A stretch of 64,000 nucleotides of DNA from Coriolopsis trogii (lineage: Eukaryota; Basidiomycota; Agaricomycetes; Polyporales; Polyporaceae), in assembly GCA_020543525.1 (NCBI GenBank), contig JAHYIO010000001.1:2480001-2544000 (forward strand), written 5' to 3'. The number at the start of each line of letters is the position of its first letter. Position 1 is the stretch's first letter. Both the position numbers and the translations under genes were made by a program. The notes under the pieces are model-generated. The model searched no databases. It saw only the letters and a program-made list of their open reading frames with translations, and was not told where the DNA came from. Of the stretch, positions 44,393 to 55,567 are shown in pieces.

Positions 44393-44951
44393 ATGGCTCC
44401 CACAACGCAGGCCGTCCAGACTTTTGGCAAAAAGAAGGTATGCGCACGTCCCGCTTTTCTTCATAAATGTCTGCACTCCATGTTCACAACCCTTCATCCA
44501 TAGACCGCGACTGCTGTCGCACACGCAAAGGAAGGTCGCGGCCTCATTCACCTCAATGGCTCCCCCATCTCCCTCTTGAAGCCCGAGATCTTGCGGTTCA
44601 AGGTCTACGAGCCCATCCTTGTCGCTGGCGAGGACGCGTTCTCGGCGATTGACATTCGTCTCCGTGTCAAGGGTGGTGGACACACTTCGCAAGTCTATGC
44701 TATCCGTCAGGCTATTGCCAAGGCTGTTGTTGCGTACTATGCGAAGTACGTCGATGCTGCGAGCGCCCTCGAGCTCAAGAAGAAGCTGGTCGCGTACGAC
44801 AGGACACTCCTGATCGCAGACCCGAGGAGAGCCGAGCCGAAGAAGTTTGGTGGTCATGGTGCGCGTGCCCGCAGGCAGAAGTCGTACGTCCCCTCTCCGA
44901 TCATGCACATTTGGACCTCGACGATTAACTGTCTAATCCAGCTACCGGTGA
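44393..44951 (+). CDS. RPS16: 40S ribosomal protein uS9 (RPS16)
   Basis: Cytosolic small-subunit protein, about 143 residues. The first exon codes [15 protein letters not shown]; the next begins [19 protein letters not shown]. Conserved stretches are [58 protein letters not shown] and [20 protein letters not shown]. The intron at 44884-44941 (GTACGT donor) leaves a final exon coding only YR plus stop, giving the universal C-terminal QKSYR. Stop at 44949-44951. Confidence 0.95.
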
Positions 44952-45567
44952 AGGCCTTCGTCTGTTTGCTATCATTGTTGCATTGTCATGTTCTACTTCT
45001 CTTCCCTATGCTATGCCAAGGCAACATGCAGATTATGTGACGGGCATACATGCTGGTGCAATCAATCCGTTGTACAAGTATCACACTGTGACAAAGTGGG
45101 AGCGTCTTCATGCATTTGCGTCTTGGAAGTGTTCGTTCACTAGTATGAGATCTCGAGTTCTTGACGCGCCTGTGTTTGCGCGTCATGAGAAATGTCAAAG
45201 CTTATCAGTCCACGAACCACACGAAGTGCTGATCACCGACAATGTCATCGTAAAGCGCCAAGTCGCTCTCCGTTCTCTCCAGGTCCTGCTTTGCATGTCC
45301 AAATCGCAGAGGGCCTACATCTTAGTACGCGGTTTCTGCAATAGTAGAGCATGACTGAGGCTGCATCATGTGTCCCTGAAAACGAACATGCGGTTCTAGC
45401 ACCGGGGGCACGCCGAACTTTCTCGGTCTCTGTGGCTTGAGATTCTTCTGACGGGCCACGACTGTCCCCTTTTCCCTACATACACTCGACAAGTGTCCCT
45501 CGCATCCTCCTGCTGCATCCTCCCGTTGCGACTTTCGCGGGTCCGGTCGTGTGCGGCAATCGATAAC
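44952..45567. other. intergenic, uS9 to Rap1-like gene
   Basis: Nothing recognisable in these 616 bp. Open frames have no domain. It should hold the uS9 3' flank and the Rap1-like promoter. Confidence 0.4.
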
Positions 45568-48365
45568 ATGCAGAGTCAATCTCGCCTGGACCATCAAGCC
45601 TCCCCTCAAGTCTCGAACCACATTTTCGTGAACAACGCCGGCGATCCCCTCAAAATATTTGTCGAGCCCAGCGAAGTGACCAACCGCCCGAAACTTCTGC
45701 GCACGTTGAGGGTGAGTACTCTGGATATCAGCACGTTTTGCATGATTGGAGACCTTGTTTTAGAGCGCGGGTGGTCAAGTGTGTAACGACGTCGGAGAGG
45801 CTGAGATTGTACTGGTCACGCCTGCTACCGTGTCGGCCACCCAACTCATCGCCAGTTGGCCTGCGGAGAAGGTGTTTTTGGATACGAACTGGGTGTACGA
45901 ATCGATACGGCGAAGAAGGCCATACTTGCAAAACGAGAATTGGGGTGGATTCGCTCTGAGTCAAGGCACTACAGGGGAAGTTGTACCTCCTGAAAAGTCA
46001 GTTTCCCTCGTCTGTTACGATGACACGAGCCCCGTTGACACCACGAGCAAGTCATTTGCCCACCCCTCGGGAGACTCCTTCGGAAACACATGCTCCTCAG
46101 GCAGAATCAGCCATGCAGAACCAACCACAACCACAATCACAACAGCAGTCTCAGTTTGTCCCAGCGCCACCCCTTGTCTCTCCTGGTCTGCAACAACAGC
46201 AACCGTCCTTCTCCCAACCGATGGTCAATGGGCAGTCTTTCCCCGCAATGTCGATGATCGTACAGACCCCCAACGGCCCCCAAGTTATCAGTCCCACCCC
46301 CCAGATGCTAGCGCAGATGCTGGGCAGCCTCATGCAACAGGGAATCAATACGGGCGTCCAATTAGGACAACCTCCGAACCAGATGTTGCAGGGACAGCCA
46401 TTCTTCCCTCAGCAAATGCAACAAGGCTATATGGTGCCTCAATATGCCCCTGCCCCTATGCCGATGTCTCAGCAATCTGTCTCCCTGCCCCCCGGAATGT
46501 ACTTTCAGGTGGCCCCAGCTCAGCAACCGGAGGGCGCAGGATCACCAGTTCACCAGGGCCAACCGCACAATTCGGTCTCTCCTGAGAGTTCAGCGCAAGC
46601 GCGCGGTATGTCCTATTTCATTTCTCCATGTCTGCTGTCACTCACTACTGTCCGGACATCCATTGGTAGCATCGGGCACTCCCATGGATCGAGACGACAC
46701 ACCACAGAGGAAGCGCAAAGCACGACTTTCCGAACCGTCGAGCGCTAAGAAGGTGAAGACCGAAGGCGGGCACAAATCAAAGCGTCGTCGTCATAGTGAA
46801 GGCTACGTCGAGGAGCAACCCCTTCCGTTCACCAGCTCTTCATCGTCGACCACACCTGCTCGAGTATCCACTAATCACAAGAAACTCTTTATGAAGAGTC
46901 GGAAGGAGCCGTATAAGATCTTCTTACAACTGGAGGTCCCGCATCGACAGAGATACGCAGATCCGATCAAGGTGCGCCTACAAATTCCGACTGTTGTTGG
47001 ATATGCCTCTGACGCCTGAGCGTGGCATGCGTTGTGCAGAAGCACGGCGGTAAGTTGATCGCCGACATCGCTGATGCAGACGTTGTGGTCCTCGCCCATC
47101 CATCGCAGAAGAACTTCGAGGGGTGGTTCCGGCAGGCCAACTACTTCGACAAGCCCGCGGTCAAACCTCAGTGGGTCACTGATTGCGTGGAGCAGAACAA
47201 GATCATCGACCTCGATGATTACGTGTACACGAATCTCACTGTGCAGAAGAAGCGTGGCCGGCCGTTTAGTTCAGGGCAGCGGTACGTTGTCGTGACGAAA
47301 GCCGACCTGGCGCAGCATCAAGATGCCGAAGACGAGGACGAGGACCAGCCTGCGGACCAGGAAGGGGGCGATGAGGATGACGATAATGACGAGGAAAGTG
47401 AGGAGGACGACGACGAGGTGGCGGCGAAAGAGGAGAAAAGGCGCAAGAAGAGGCTTCAGGAAAAGTCACTGGAGAGGGCATCCAAGAAGGAAAAGACAGT
47501 GAAGGAGAAACAGGTCAAAAAGGAGAAGGTGGCCACCAAGTCTAGCCGTGTTAAGGAGGATGCAGGCAGTGCGAAACGCGGTGTTAAGGCGAAGGGCGCA
47601 AAGGAGAAGGCCAACACCATAGAACGATCACCAGAACCTCATGGACCGAATTGGGCACCATCCCCGCCTCCGCCCACGCGGGTTGTCGAGCATCATCAGG
47701 GCAAGAATCGGTACACGGAGGAAGACATGGACTATTGCGACGAATACACTGCGATACTTCTGGCTCGAGATCCTACCATGACTGTTGCCGCCATTGCACA
47801 GAAGATGCATGCTAAGGTATGTATTATAATCCATACTTTGCAATGTCATAGTTCTGAGCATGGCTTGGTAGATGCCCCACCATACTGCCAGGTCATGGAA
47901 TGCTCGCATGGCGTATCCTGAGCAACGAGAGAAAACAGAGAAGATGCGACGCCGCGCGGAAATCCAGTTCCGCAAAGCCGCAGGGAATGCAAGGCGGTCG
48001 GTCAGTGAAGCAAGGCAGATCGCCGGTCCCTCTCATTCTGAGGCAACACCTATGGCCGTCGATGAGCCCCCTCTCCCCGCCGATACCACAAATACCACAA
48101 ACACAGACGCCTTCGACACCATGGTCAGATTCTTCGCAGCAGGTCGCGCAGACAATTTGGCAGACACGGAAGTGTGGCATGTCTTGGCTAGAGAGGTTGG
48201 TGGTAATCCACTGGACATGAACTCTCATCATGCTAAGTATTCTTACAGCATCCACACCTCAGCGCTGAAGCCTGGGAGGCCTTTTGGTCAGAGCACAGTG
48301 TTTCGATAGGAGAGGAGGTGAAGAGGTTGAATGACCTGGGTGAACCGAAAGCCGAACCTGAGTGA
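45568..48365 (+). CDS. Rap1-like telomere/chromatin protein: BRCT, BRCT, two Myb-like modules
   Basis: Probable basidiomycete Rap1 relative. Two BRCT-type modules: the first (LRSAGGQVCNDVGEAEIVLV ... VFLDTNWVYESI) near the N-terminus, the second (KKHGGKLIADIADADVVVLA ... PQWVTDCVEQNKIIDLDDY) after a long Gln/Pro-rich linker and a basic nuclear signal (KRKARLSEPSSAKKVKTEGG). The Rap1-type Myb follows a Lys/Glu coiled region: YTEEDMDYCDEYTAILLARD, then MPHHTARSWNARM. A second similar module is DTMVRFFAAGRADNLAD plus HPHLSAEAWEAFWSEHS, restored by an intron after VLAREH-like LAR-E. Introns at GTGAGT, GTCAGT, GTATGT and GTGCGC donors keep frame. Telomere binding is inferred from architecture. Confidence 0.72.
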
Positions 48366-48609
48366 CCATGATGAGGATACCCACTATGTTACGCTATATG
48401 ATACAAGATACTTATGTCAAAATTAGTCGGTATATGCGCCTCGTTCAGTATAATGTGTTTCTCTCGCCCATGGCATATAATATAACTTCAAGTCAATACC
48501 TCAATGTTCTTAATGATGTGATTCCGACGATGTGATGCAGTGGGATCGCATGCTGAGGCTTGGAGGACTGCAAGTAAGCATTGACGGACTCTATAATGAC
48601 AGCGAAAGT

Positions 48610-49239
48610 CTAATCCGTGTCTTCTGCTGCCGGAGACGATGATGGTCGCGGCTGCTTGAGGAACCGTTTCCGCCTTTCCTCTAACGTTTCCACCCTTCCT
48701 GGTGCGAGACCTTTACCCTGGTAATCGAAGGTGCCAACAGCAGTGCCCAAAACGGCACATGATGCGAGTGCTATGGGCAACGAACGCGCTGTTCCAGCAA
48801 TGTCAAACATTCGCTTTTCCCAGGGTGAGCCGTGATGGATACATACCTCGAATTCCAGCCAAGAAACCGGCCGCGCAACCACCCGCAGCGCCATTGAGAG
48901 GATCGTCAACCTGTCGTTGATTTGCCACGACCGACTCAGTCAATGCAAAGGTCGCGCCCATTGCAGCTGAGAAGGCAAGCTTATGGCTGAGGAATGACGA
49001 CATTACGACGAGGCCGTGTACGACGCACCGAAGAAACCAATAGTTCCCCCTGTCCTCGTGAAGAAACCGGCTGCACCACTGCTATGGCTTCCGACCGCAT
49101 TTTGAATGGCGCTGACCAGCGCACCGATGCCGGCGGCCTGGAGACCGACAGTGGACGCGTACTGGAGAGTAGGCTTAGGGTCATATGTAACTTGCTCTGG
49201 CGACTGAGCAGTCGTGATGGTGCCGTTAGGGTCGGCCAT
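48610..49239 (-). CDS. complex I subunit NDUFA11/B14.7-like (Tim17 family)
   Basis: Small inner-membrane protein of respiratory complex I, about 195 residues. The first exon, 49239-49029, starts MADPNGTITTAQSPEQVTYD and has hydrophobic helix STVGLQAAGIGALVSAIQNA. Exon 2 (48966-48847) gives MGATFALTESVVANQRQ, then DDPLNGAAGGCAAGFLAGIR, the glycine-rich Tim17/22/23 signature. The last exon reads SLPIALASCAVLGTAVGTFD and a charged tail. Divergent from the EED-like gene; a CCAAT box lies between them. Confidence 0.85.
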
Positions 49240-49497
49240 AGCGGGAGGGGGCCTTAGGAGGACGAGTATGTATGGCTGAGGTGAGAGTTCGGACGCGGTT
49301 GCTTGTCCCGGCGTCACTCGCGGTGGCTGATGCGGAACGCGCCCGGCTCCTCCGGCCAATCACCCGCCCACCTTTCCTCATCGTCCTCGCCGACGTTCAC
49401 AACGACCTCTGCGTTGACCGCGACTCTGCTGCTGTATTGCCCTCTTTCTGATCAATATATCCGATTTTACCTACTGTGGTCGATCGTATCGACAATC
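49240..49497. promoter_or_regulatory. NDUFA11 / EED-like divergent promoter with a CCAAT box
   Basis: CCAAT at 49356-49360 in a CCGGCCAATCACC context. CCAAT boxes bind the Hap complex and are common in respiratory-gene promoters. The motif is seen; the regulation is inferred. Confidence 0.4.
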
Positions 49498-51648
49498 ATG
49501 GACGCCGTTGAGCATACGGCATGGTATAGAGGCTCGAAAGATACGCAGCCCTTCAAATTGTCGAGAGTTGTCACTGTCAGTCTGCAAGGACTAAGCATAA
49601 TTCTACTATCCCGCTGAACAATCCAACAGTCCAACACCAACACATTCCATTGTTTGGCATGTTACCCGTGGACGTTCGAATCGCTGAACACGCTTTGGGG
49701 TGGCACCGCGCTACAGGACCCCAGTCAAAGGACGCAATGGGAGACTATGTCCAAAGAATGGCTGGGAGCCATCGCTATAGGAGCAACAGGTCGGCTCCTC
49801 GTCCTTCCTAAGCTTGGCACTGTCGGACCAATCCAAGTCACTCTCCCTGATGTGAGTAGAGAGCAACGACTGGCCTTTCACACACGCTTACCGCTTCGAA
49901 GGCCAATTCGGAAGTGTCGAATGTTACATGGGCACTCAGCCAACTAAAGCCGACGAAACCTCTGATCGTCTTTACGGTCACGAGTGTTGTTATGATATAC
50001 GATGTGAGCAGTCGTTCGCTAGTTGGAAAGCTTCGAGGACACGGAGGCGTAAGATTGTCTTTCTTGACTGTGGCTTGTCTAGTATGCTGACGAACGCGAA
50101 CGTCTTCACAGCATATAAAATCATTGACTACACACCCACTCCAGCCGCATCTGTTCTGTACGACCTCTCGAGACTTCACGGCTCGCATATACAATGTCTC
50201 GTTACAGCCTGTACAAACACCGAACAATCCTCATTGGCTCCCCAACAGGGAACCCAGCTTGGCAGGACCCGCCCATGGTCTTCATATGTGCGAACCAGAA
50301 GGCGAAGGTATAGGTCAATGTGTTGCTGTTATGGTAGGCGGTCGTTCTGGCGGCCATAGGGCAGCTGTGCTTTGTTCGGTCGGTCCGGCTTTGTTGCCAC
50401 ATACTGCGACGCGCCTCACCAGATGCACCTGAACGGATAGGCATTCCATCCATCTCAACCTCTCATAGCGACTGGTGGAGTGAGTTACCCGACAGTGCGT
50501 CGCAAAGAGAGTGTTGAACATGCTTTCAGGTCGACCGGGCAGTGAAGATCTGGCGTATACCACCTTCCGTGTTCTCGCCTCCACCTCCCGAGTCCCCGAG
50601 GCTAGCGAGAGAGGATAAGCCTCTGTTTAGTACAGACCTCCTCCACAAAGCGCATGTTCTTACACTCACGTGGTGGGACTCCATATCCTTCCCGTCAAAT
50701 CTGGACACTAACTTCACAACTCATACTAGGCTCGCTGACGATGTGTTGGCTTCCTGTTGCGCACCAGCCTTAATGCGATATGACCAAGACGATCCAGAGG
50801 AGACTTACTGGGAAGAGGGCACAGGTACTTAACCCCACCTCCGCGAATATGATTGATAACTGACTCGCTGTAGTTGTTGTGTGGCAGTGGCTTTCCTTCA
50901 ATCGGTTCTTCCCCGTCGGCAAACTTCCGCAAGAAGTCATGAGGGGAACGGCCAGTGTGCGTCTGCCTGTACGAATTGCTCCGACCTCATCTAACGCGCC
51001 GGACGGTGCAGGATTGGAGGAATAGCGGTCAGGCCATATGCGATCGACCTACCTTGCTACCATGACAGCTAACAGAGTGTGGATACAGAGTCGTTCAAGA
51101 TTCTCTCCGCGTACCATTTACCTATGCCAGTGAAGCACACAGGCTATTATTGCTCACCTCATCACGATCCGGTACTGCTAGTCCCGATGGGCAAGGTCAT
51201 CCACATCTTCAACATCTCCCAGTTCCAAGCGAGAATTCCTCCTAAATTCCCGTTGGACGATCTAGCCCTACTCACGGGTCGAATGCGACTGGACGACGAC
51301 GACGACGACAGCGAAGAAACAACTCGCGCGAGTATTCCCTCTGGCAAAGACGACACTTCAGACGATGCGAATGTGATAGACAAGGGCAAGGGAAGACAAA
51401 TCGACGAGGCAGTAAAGAACGCTATCACATCAACGAAGTACCCTCCACCAGCCCCACTGCAGATGTTATTTGACAGTGTCGAAGGGTGGGAAGTTGTTGC
51501 AGAATCACAACGACGCGACGGCGGACCCGAGATGGCCGACATTACCATGTGTACCATGGGTTTCGAAGGCTCACGGATTGTGGCCATTGGTCGGAATGGC
51601 ACGCTGTACATCTGGCGACTGATGGAAGGTGGCAGCTCTTTAACGTAA
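49498..51648 (+). CDS. EED/ESC-like WD40 protein, probable PRC2 subunit
   Basis: WD40 protein that best matches the EED/ESC subunit of Polycomb repressive complex 2, which binds and spreads H3K27 methylation. About ten exons. Repeats after splicing: IAIGATGRLLVLPKLG, NVTWALSQLKPTKPLIVFTV, LRGHGGHIKSLTTHP with TTSRDFTARIYN, SAFHPSQPLIATGGVDRAVK with IWRIP, then the EED-like FSTDLLHKAHVLTLTWWDSI, VVVWQWLSFNRFFP, ILSAYHLPMPVKH and the closing GFEGSRIVAIGRNGTLYIWR. An acidic insertion (DDDDDDSEETTRAS) is unusual. The junction near 51020-51077 before SVDTESFKIL is uncertain, because the best in-frame donor there is a weak GC. Stop only 93 bp from that of ESF1. Confidence 0.65.
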
Positions 51649-51741
51649 TGGGGGTAGTGATTCAGAGCCATGACAATCACAGTGTAACAGTAGTGTATGT
51701 AGCATATCTGTACTCTTGCGACAACGCACACTCGACACGCG

Positions 51742-54199
51742 TCATGACAGCTTCCGCCTCTTGCCAACGCCGGGAGCACCTGAAGTCGCGGTTTTGCGTT
51801 TGACACTCTCCACCAAGCTCTGCAAGCTAGGCTGTTGGGCTTCTTCGTTCCTGCGCTTGGTCGCGGTGGAGTCGCGATTCCCGGATGCCTTCTTCTGCTG
51901 TCTACGAGAGCGTTCGTCCAATAGCGCGGACATACTCTTCGTCTTCTTGAAGCTGTAGATGACGATGTGAGCGACTGTGGTTGAACGTACGGATGAGCCC
52001 GTATGCTTACCGAGGATTGCTCGGATCAATGGCATAGGTATGGTCCTCGAGAACGGCTTTGAATCGCTCGTCTTTGACGTCGATCGAGAAGTCTTCCTGT
52101 AGATCGAGGTCGCCATCGTCCTGAGTCTTCTTGCCCTTCTTGCCTTTTTTCTTCTTTCCACCCTTCTCGGCGCGCAGGACGGCCTTCATGTCGAAGTGCT
52201 TGACCTCGCCCTTCGGATTATCGGACTCGGCAAGCAGAGCGAGCTCCTCCGCCGTCGACTCCACCCGAGCAGGACGATCTTCATCATCCTCATCCGCAGT
52301 CTTCGACTTGCCTTTACCCTTCCTAACTTTGCCCTTGCCTTTCTTGATGGACTCTTCTTCGACCTCCTGTGCGTCGTCATCCTCGTCACTGTCGCCGCCA
52401 AAGAAGTCATCGTCGATGCTCTTCTTCGCCTGCTTACGCTCCTCCTTGTCCTCCTTGACGCGTTCTCGCAGCTCCTCCTTGCGCTTCTTCTTCTTCTCGC
52501 GCATCTTCCGCTGGTACTTCTCGAGCGTCGTCTCGTCCTTGTCGTCCTTGGCCGCGCTCAGGCCGGGGGTGAACGTGATCTCCATGTCCACGTCATCGTC
52601 GTCGCCCGCTTTGCTATTTCCCCAGCCCTCGGGCATGGTGTCGTCTCCGCCGCCAAGAAGGAGCGCGCGAAGCTTGTCGCGTTCCGAGTCCTTTGCGTGC
52701 TTCTTCTTGTCCTTCGCCTTGGGAGGCCCGGCAACGTCATCTCCTTCGTCTTCGGAAGACGAAGAGGCGATGTACGCGCGGAAATCGTTTTCTTCGATCT
52801 CCTTGCGCGTGAGGACGCGACGCGTGACTTGCGCACGCTCCGGTTCGTCCTCGTCCCAGGTCAATTTGACCTTCGAGTGACGTAGTGCCTGCGTTTTGAA
52901 AAGCGTCAGCTTGGGACAAGCGTAGAAGAGCTTAAGACAGAACACACGTCGGTGACGAAGTCAACGGGCTTGTAGGGGACGCTTAAATCATCGTTAGCTT
53001 CATCCCTGCAATCAATGATCAGACAGAGGTTGTTAACTGGGGAGGAGAGCGTTACGCACCGGAAGTCATCGTCAAAGGTCATTTCATCCGGAACGAAGCT
53101 GAGATCGAAGACATTGGCGGACCGTTCGAGTTCTGTACCATCCAACTCATTGAAGATGTGTGAAGCGGCTTCAACGGAATCACATTCCACGATGGCATAG
53201 TAGTATCTACATAATCCTGAATAAGGGGAAGTCCTACTCCTGGAGAGGCTAACATACCGAAGTCGCTCGAGTTGATACTTGCGAAGAGCATCTTCGTCGT
53301 AGTCCTCGCCCTCTCCAAGCTCATAAACAGTGCGTTCGTTGATGTCTTCCGGATCCATCTCCCGCTTTTTCTTGAACACCTCGGGCGGGGGACCTTCTTT
53401 CTCCTCTCTCGCCATGCGCTCCTTCCCAAACTGACTGGGATACACCCTGACACTGAGGACCTTACCGCGTACCACCGGTACGGAGGAACCCTTGGCAGTG
53501 CCATTTTCCTTCGAGCCAGAGGCAACGGCGGTGGCGGAGGGGGAAACGAGGGACGAGAATATCTTATAGAGATGGATAGCACGTACGTGATCCCAGTCAA
53601 GGTTGACAACGGCAATGCGGCGCGTGCGCTCAGCCTGCGCCAAGCCCTGAGCTGCCTCTGGATTGGCTTGAGCATACGCGGCGGCCTGCGCATCCAAGTC
53701 GGCGTAGTGATCCTCGTTGAGGTCCACTTCAGCAGAATCGTCAGGCACGGGGATGGGCTGTGTTATGTCGCGCCCGAGAGTGATTATGCCATCGGCATCG
53801 CTGTCATCATCGCTTTGTGCGCCAGTAGGCTGGTCGTCTTCTTCGTCGGATGACTCGAGGAGGACCTCTCCACGAGCGTAGTCCGGACCAGGCTTGACTT
53901 CGAGTTGGGCCTCCTCTTCGTCCTCAAGACGGTAGAATCTACGTAGGTTGTCGTGCTCGTGATCATCCGCGAGGGATCTCCCATACTTGTCGACACGCGC
54001 TGATCATCTCCGAGCATGAGAGAGAAGCGGTGTGCACAGAACAGGTGGTCGGCGTACCTGCACTCTTTTTGCCTTTCTTCTTGCCCTTGGCGTCGAAGAA
54101 GTCCTTGAACCGCTCGTCAACGACGACCTTGTTCTTGTCTTTCTTTATGCGCCTGAAGCGGGGGTCAGTCTTCAGACGGGCGAAACGAGGGTCAGACAT
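51742..54199 (-). CDS. ESF1: ESF1, pre-rRNA processing factor of the small-subunit processome
   Basis: Nucleolar protein for 18S rRNA maturation. Start MSDPRFARLKTDPRFRRIKK, the invariant Esf1 opening, then KDFFDAKGKKKGKKS. The central domain reads RRIAVVNLDWDHVRAIHLYK, VLSVRVYPSQFGKERMAREE, GPPPEVFKKK, YYYAIVECDSVEAASHIFNE and LDGTELERSANVFDLSFVPD. The tail is highly charged, with KRKEELRERVKEDKEERKQA, and includes IDVKDERFKAVLEDHTYAID before the last exon FKKTKSMSALLDERSRRQQ. The C-terminus ends GVGKRRKLS. Several small introns break the region 52930-53260. Convergent with the EED-like gene. Confidence 0.93.
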
Positions 54200-54647
54200 G
54201 GCGGCGGCGGGGAGAGAGAGGACGGGCGGGCTGAGTTGGGAACCAATCAGCGTCTCTGGTGCGGAAATTGTGGGCGTGACAGGACGTGACGTGTCAAAGA
54301 CAGGGTGTGTGACATGCTGGGCGTCTATTTATTAATATGAGAGCCAATAGTTGCCTGGCGACCGGGGGGCTATCAAATGATACGGCAGCTCCTCGATGCC
54401 CGCTCACAGGCACAGCGTGCCCTGCCTCTGAGTCTTATACGCCCATCTTCCTCTCTCTCCCCATTCCCCTTTCTCTTTCCCTTCTCTCGTGAGTATGCCT
54501 GCCCTCTCCGCCAGCCAGCACCCTTAACTCACCATGTCCTCCAGATTCCATTCCGCGCTAGGCCGCAGGACGACGCATTTCATCGGTTGAACCGATCCTA
54601 CGCCAGAGCATCTTCCCTCAATTCAGCACTTATTCCTTCACGACAAA
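54200..54647. promoter_or_regulatory. ESF1 / repeat-precursor divergent promoter
   Basis: No gene is supported. CCAAT at 54243-54247 sits near ESF1. On the other side lies an AT-rich TATTTATTAATATGAG (54324-54339), a dense CT tract at 54445-54490, and a short leader before the ATG at 54648. The CT tract and AT-rich box suggest strong transcription of the repeat-precursor gene. Confidence 0.45.
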
Positions 54648-55567
54648 ATGTTCTCCAACTTCCTCCGCCTTGCGGTCGCAGTCGCCCTCATCGGGCAGGT
54701 TCTTGCTAGGCCCATGCCCATGCCCATGCGTGTAAGTACTCGTCTACCGTATCGGGTCGTCCAGTCGTTGATCGCTCTATGCAGCGCGCAGCAGAGGCTC
54801 GCGCTCTGGGAGACATCGAGGTCATCGCCGCATACAGACGCGCGGTTCCTGTCGAGCAGCCCGCCATGTCTGTGAACGGCGAGATTGTTCCCTACAAGAA
54901 TCCCGACGCTAAGCAGCGGCGCGAGGTCCCCGTCGAACAGCCCGCTATGTCTGTCAACGGTCAAATTGTTCCTTACAAGAACCCGGACGCCAAGCAGCGC
55001 CGTGAGGTCCCCGTTGAGCAGCCCGCTATGTCTGTGAACGGTCAGATCGTCCCCTACAAGAACCCAGACGCCAAGCAGAGGCGTGAGGTTCCTGTGGAAC
55101 AGCCTGCCATGTCAGTCAACGGCCAGATCGTTCCTTACAGGAACCCGGAGGCGAAGGAGAGACGCGAAGTCCCTGTCGAGCAACCTGCCATGTCCGTCAA
55201 TGGCCAGATCGTCCCCTACAAGAACCCGGACGCCAAACAGAGGCGCGAGGTGCCCGTCGAACAGCCCGCTATGTCTGTCAACGGTCAGATTGTCCCCTAC
55301 AAGAACCCCGAGGCGAAGGAGAGACGTGAAGTTCCCGTCGAGCAGCCCGCTATGTCTGTCAACGGTCAAATTGTTCCTTACAAGAACCCGGACGCCAAGC
55401 AGCGCCGTGAGGTCCCCGTTGAGCAGCCCGCCATGTCTGTGAACGGCCAGGTTGTCCCCTACAAGAACCCCGAGGCGAAGGAGAGACGTGAGGTTCCCGT
55501 CGACCAACCCGCTATGTCCGTGAACGGTCAGATCGTTCCTTACAAGAACCCTGATGCTGGCAACTGA
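54648..55567 (+). CDS. secreted precursor with nine 27-residue repeats and Kex2 sites
   Basis: 288-residue secreted protein from exons 54648-54731 and 54785-55567. A signal peptide (residues 1-20, MFSNFLRLAVAVALIGQVLA) precedes a short spacer and nine tandem repeats (residues 48-288). Each unit is 27 residues: VPVEQPAMSVNG, then (E/Q)(I/V)VPY(K/R)NP(D/E)AK(Q/E), then RR, the Kex2 cleavage signal. Two further RR sites lie in the spacer (MRR and AYRR). Cleavage would release eight peptides of about 25 residues and a C-terminal one ending PDAGN. No cysteines and no membrane segment. The architecture is that of fungal Kex2-processed repeat proteins (repellents, dikaritin-type precursors). No UstY-like or tyrosinase gene lies nearby. 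Family known, product unknown. Confidence 0.9.
54842..55564 (+). repeat. nine tandem 81-bp coding repeats
   Basis: Eight full 81-bp units begin at 54842 and every 81 bp after; the ninth starts at 55490 and ends before the stop. Unit endings follow the order DAKQ, DAKQ, DAKQ, EAKE, DAKQ, EAKE, DAKQ, EAKE, DAGN. Units 2 and 7 are almost identical in DNA, as are parts of 5-6 and 7-8, which suggests exchange between units. Most differences elsewhere are silent. Confidence 0.95.

Noticed and set aside
44060..44908. 282-codon minus-strand open frame
   Set aside because: Antisense to uS9, crosses its promoter and has no recognisable domain.
52131..52880. 249-codon plus-strand open frame, Ser/Phe-rich, and its 229-codon neighbour frame
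   Set aside because: Complement of the Lys/Glu/Asp-rich tail of ESF1, which produces Ser/Phe/Leu-rich antisense frames.
55112..55507. 131-codon repetitive minus-strand open frame
   Set aside because: Antisense shadow of the nine-repeat precursor; openness follows from the 81-bp periodicity.
54648..55567. Precursor as a cyclic dikaritin gene cluster
   Set aside because: Only the precursor-like gene is present; neighbours are ESF1 and NudC, and no UstY-like or tyrosinase gene is in the window.
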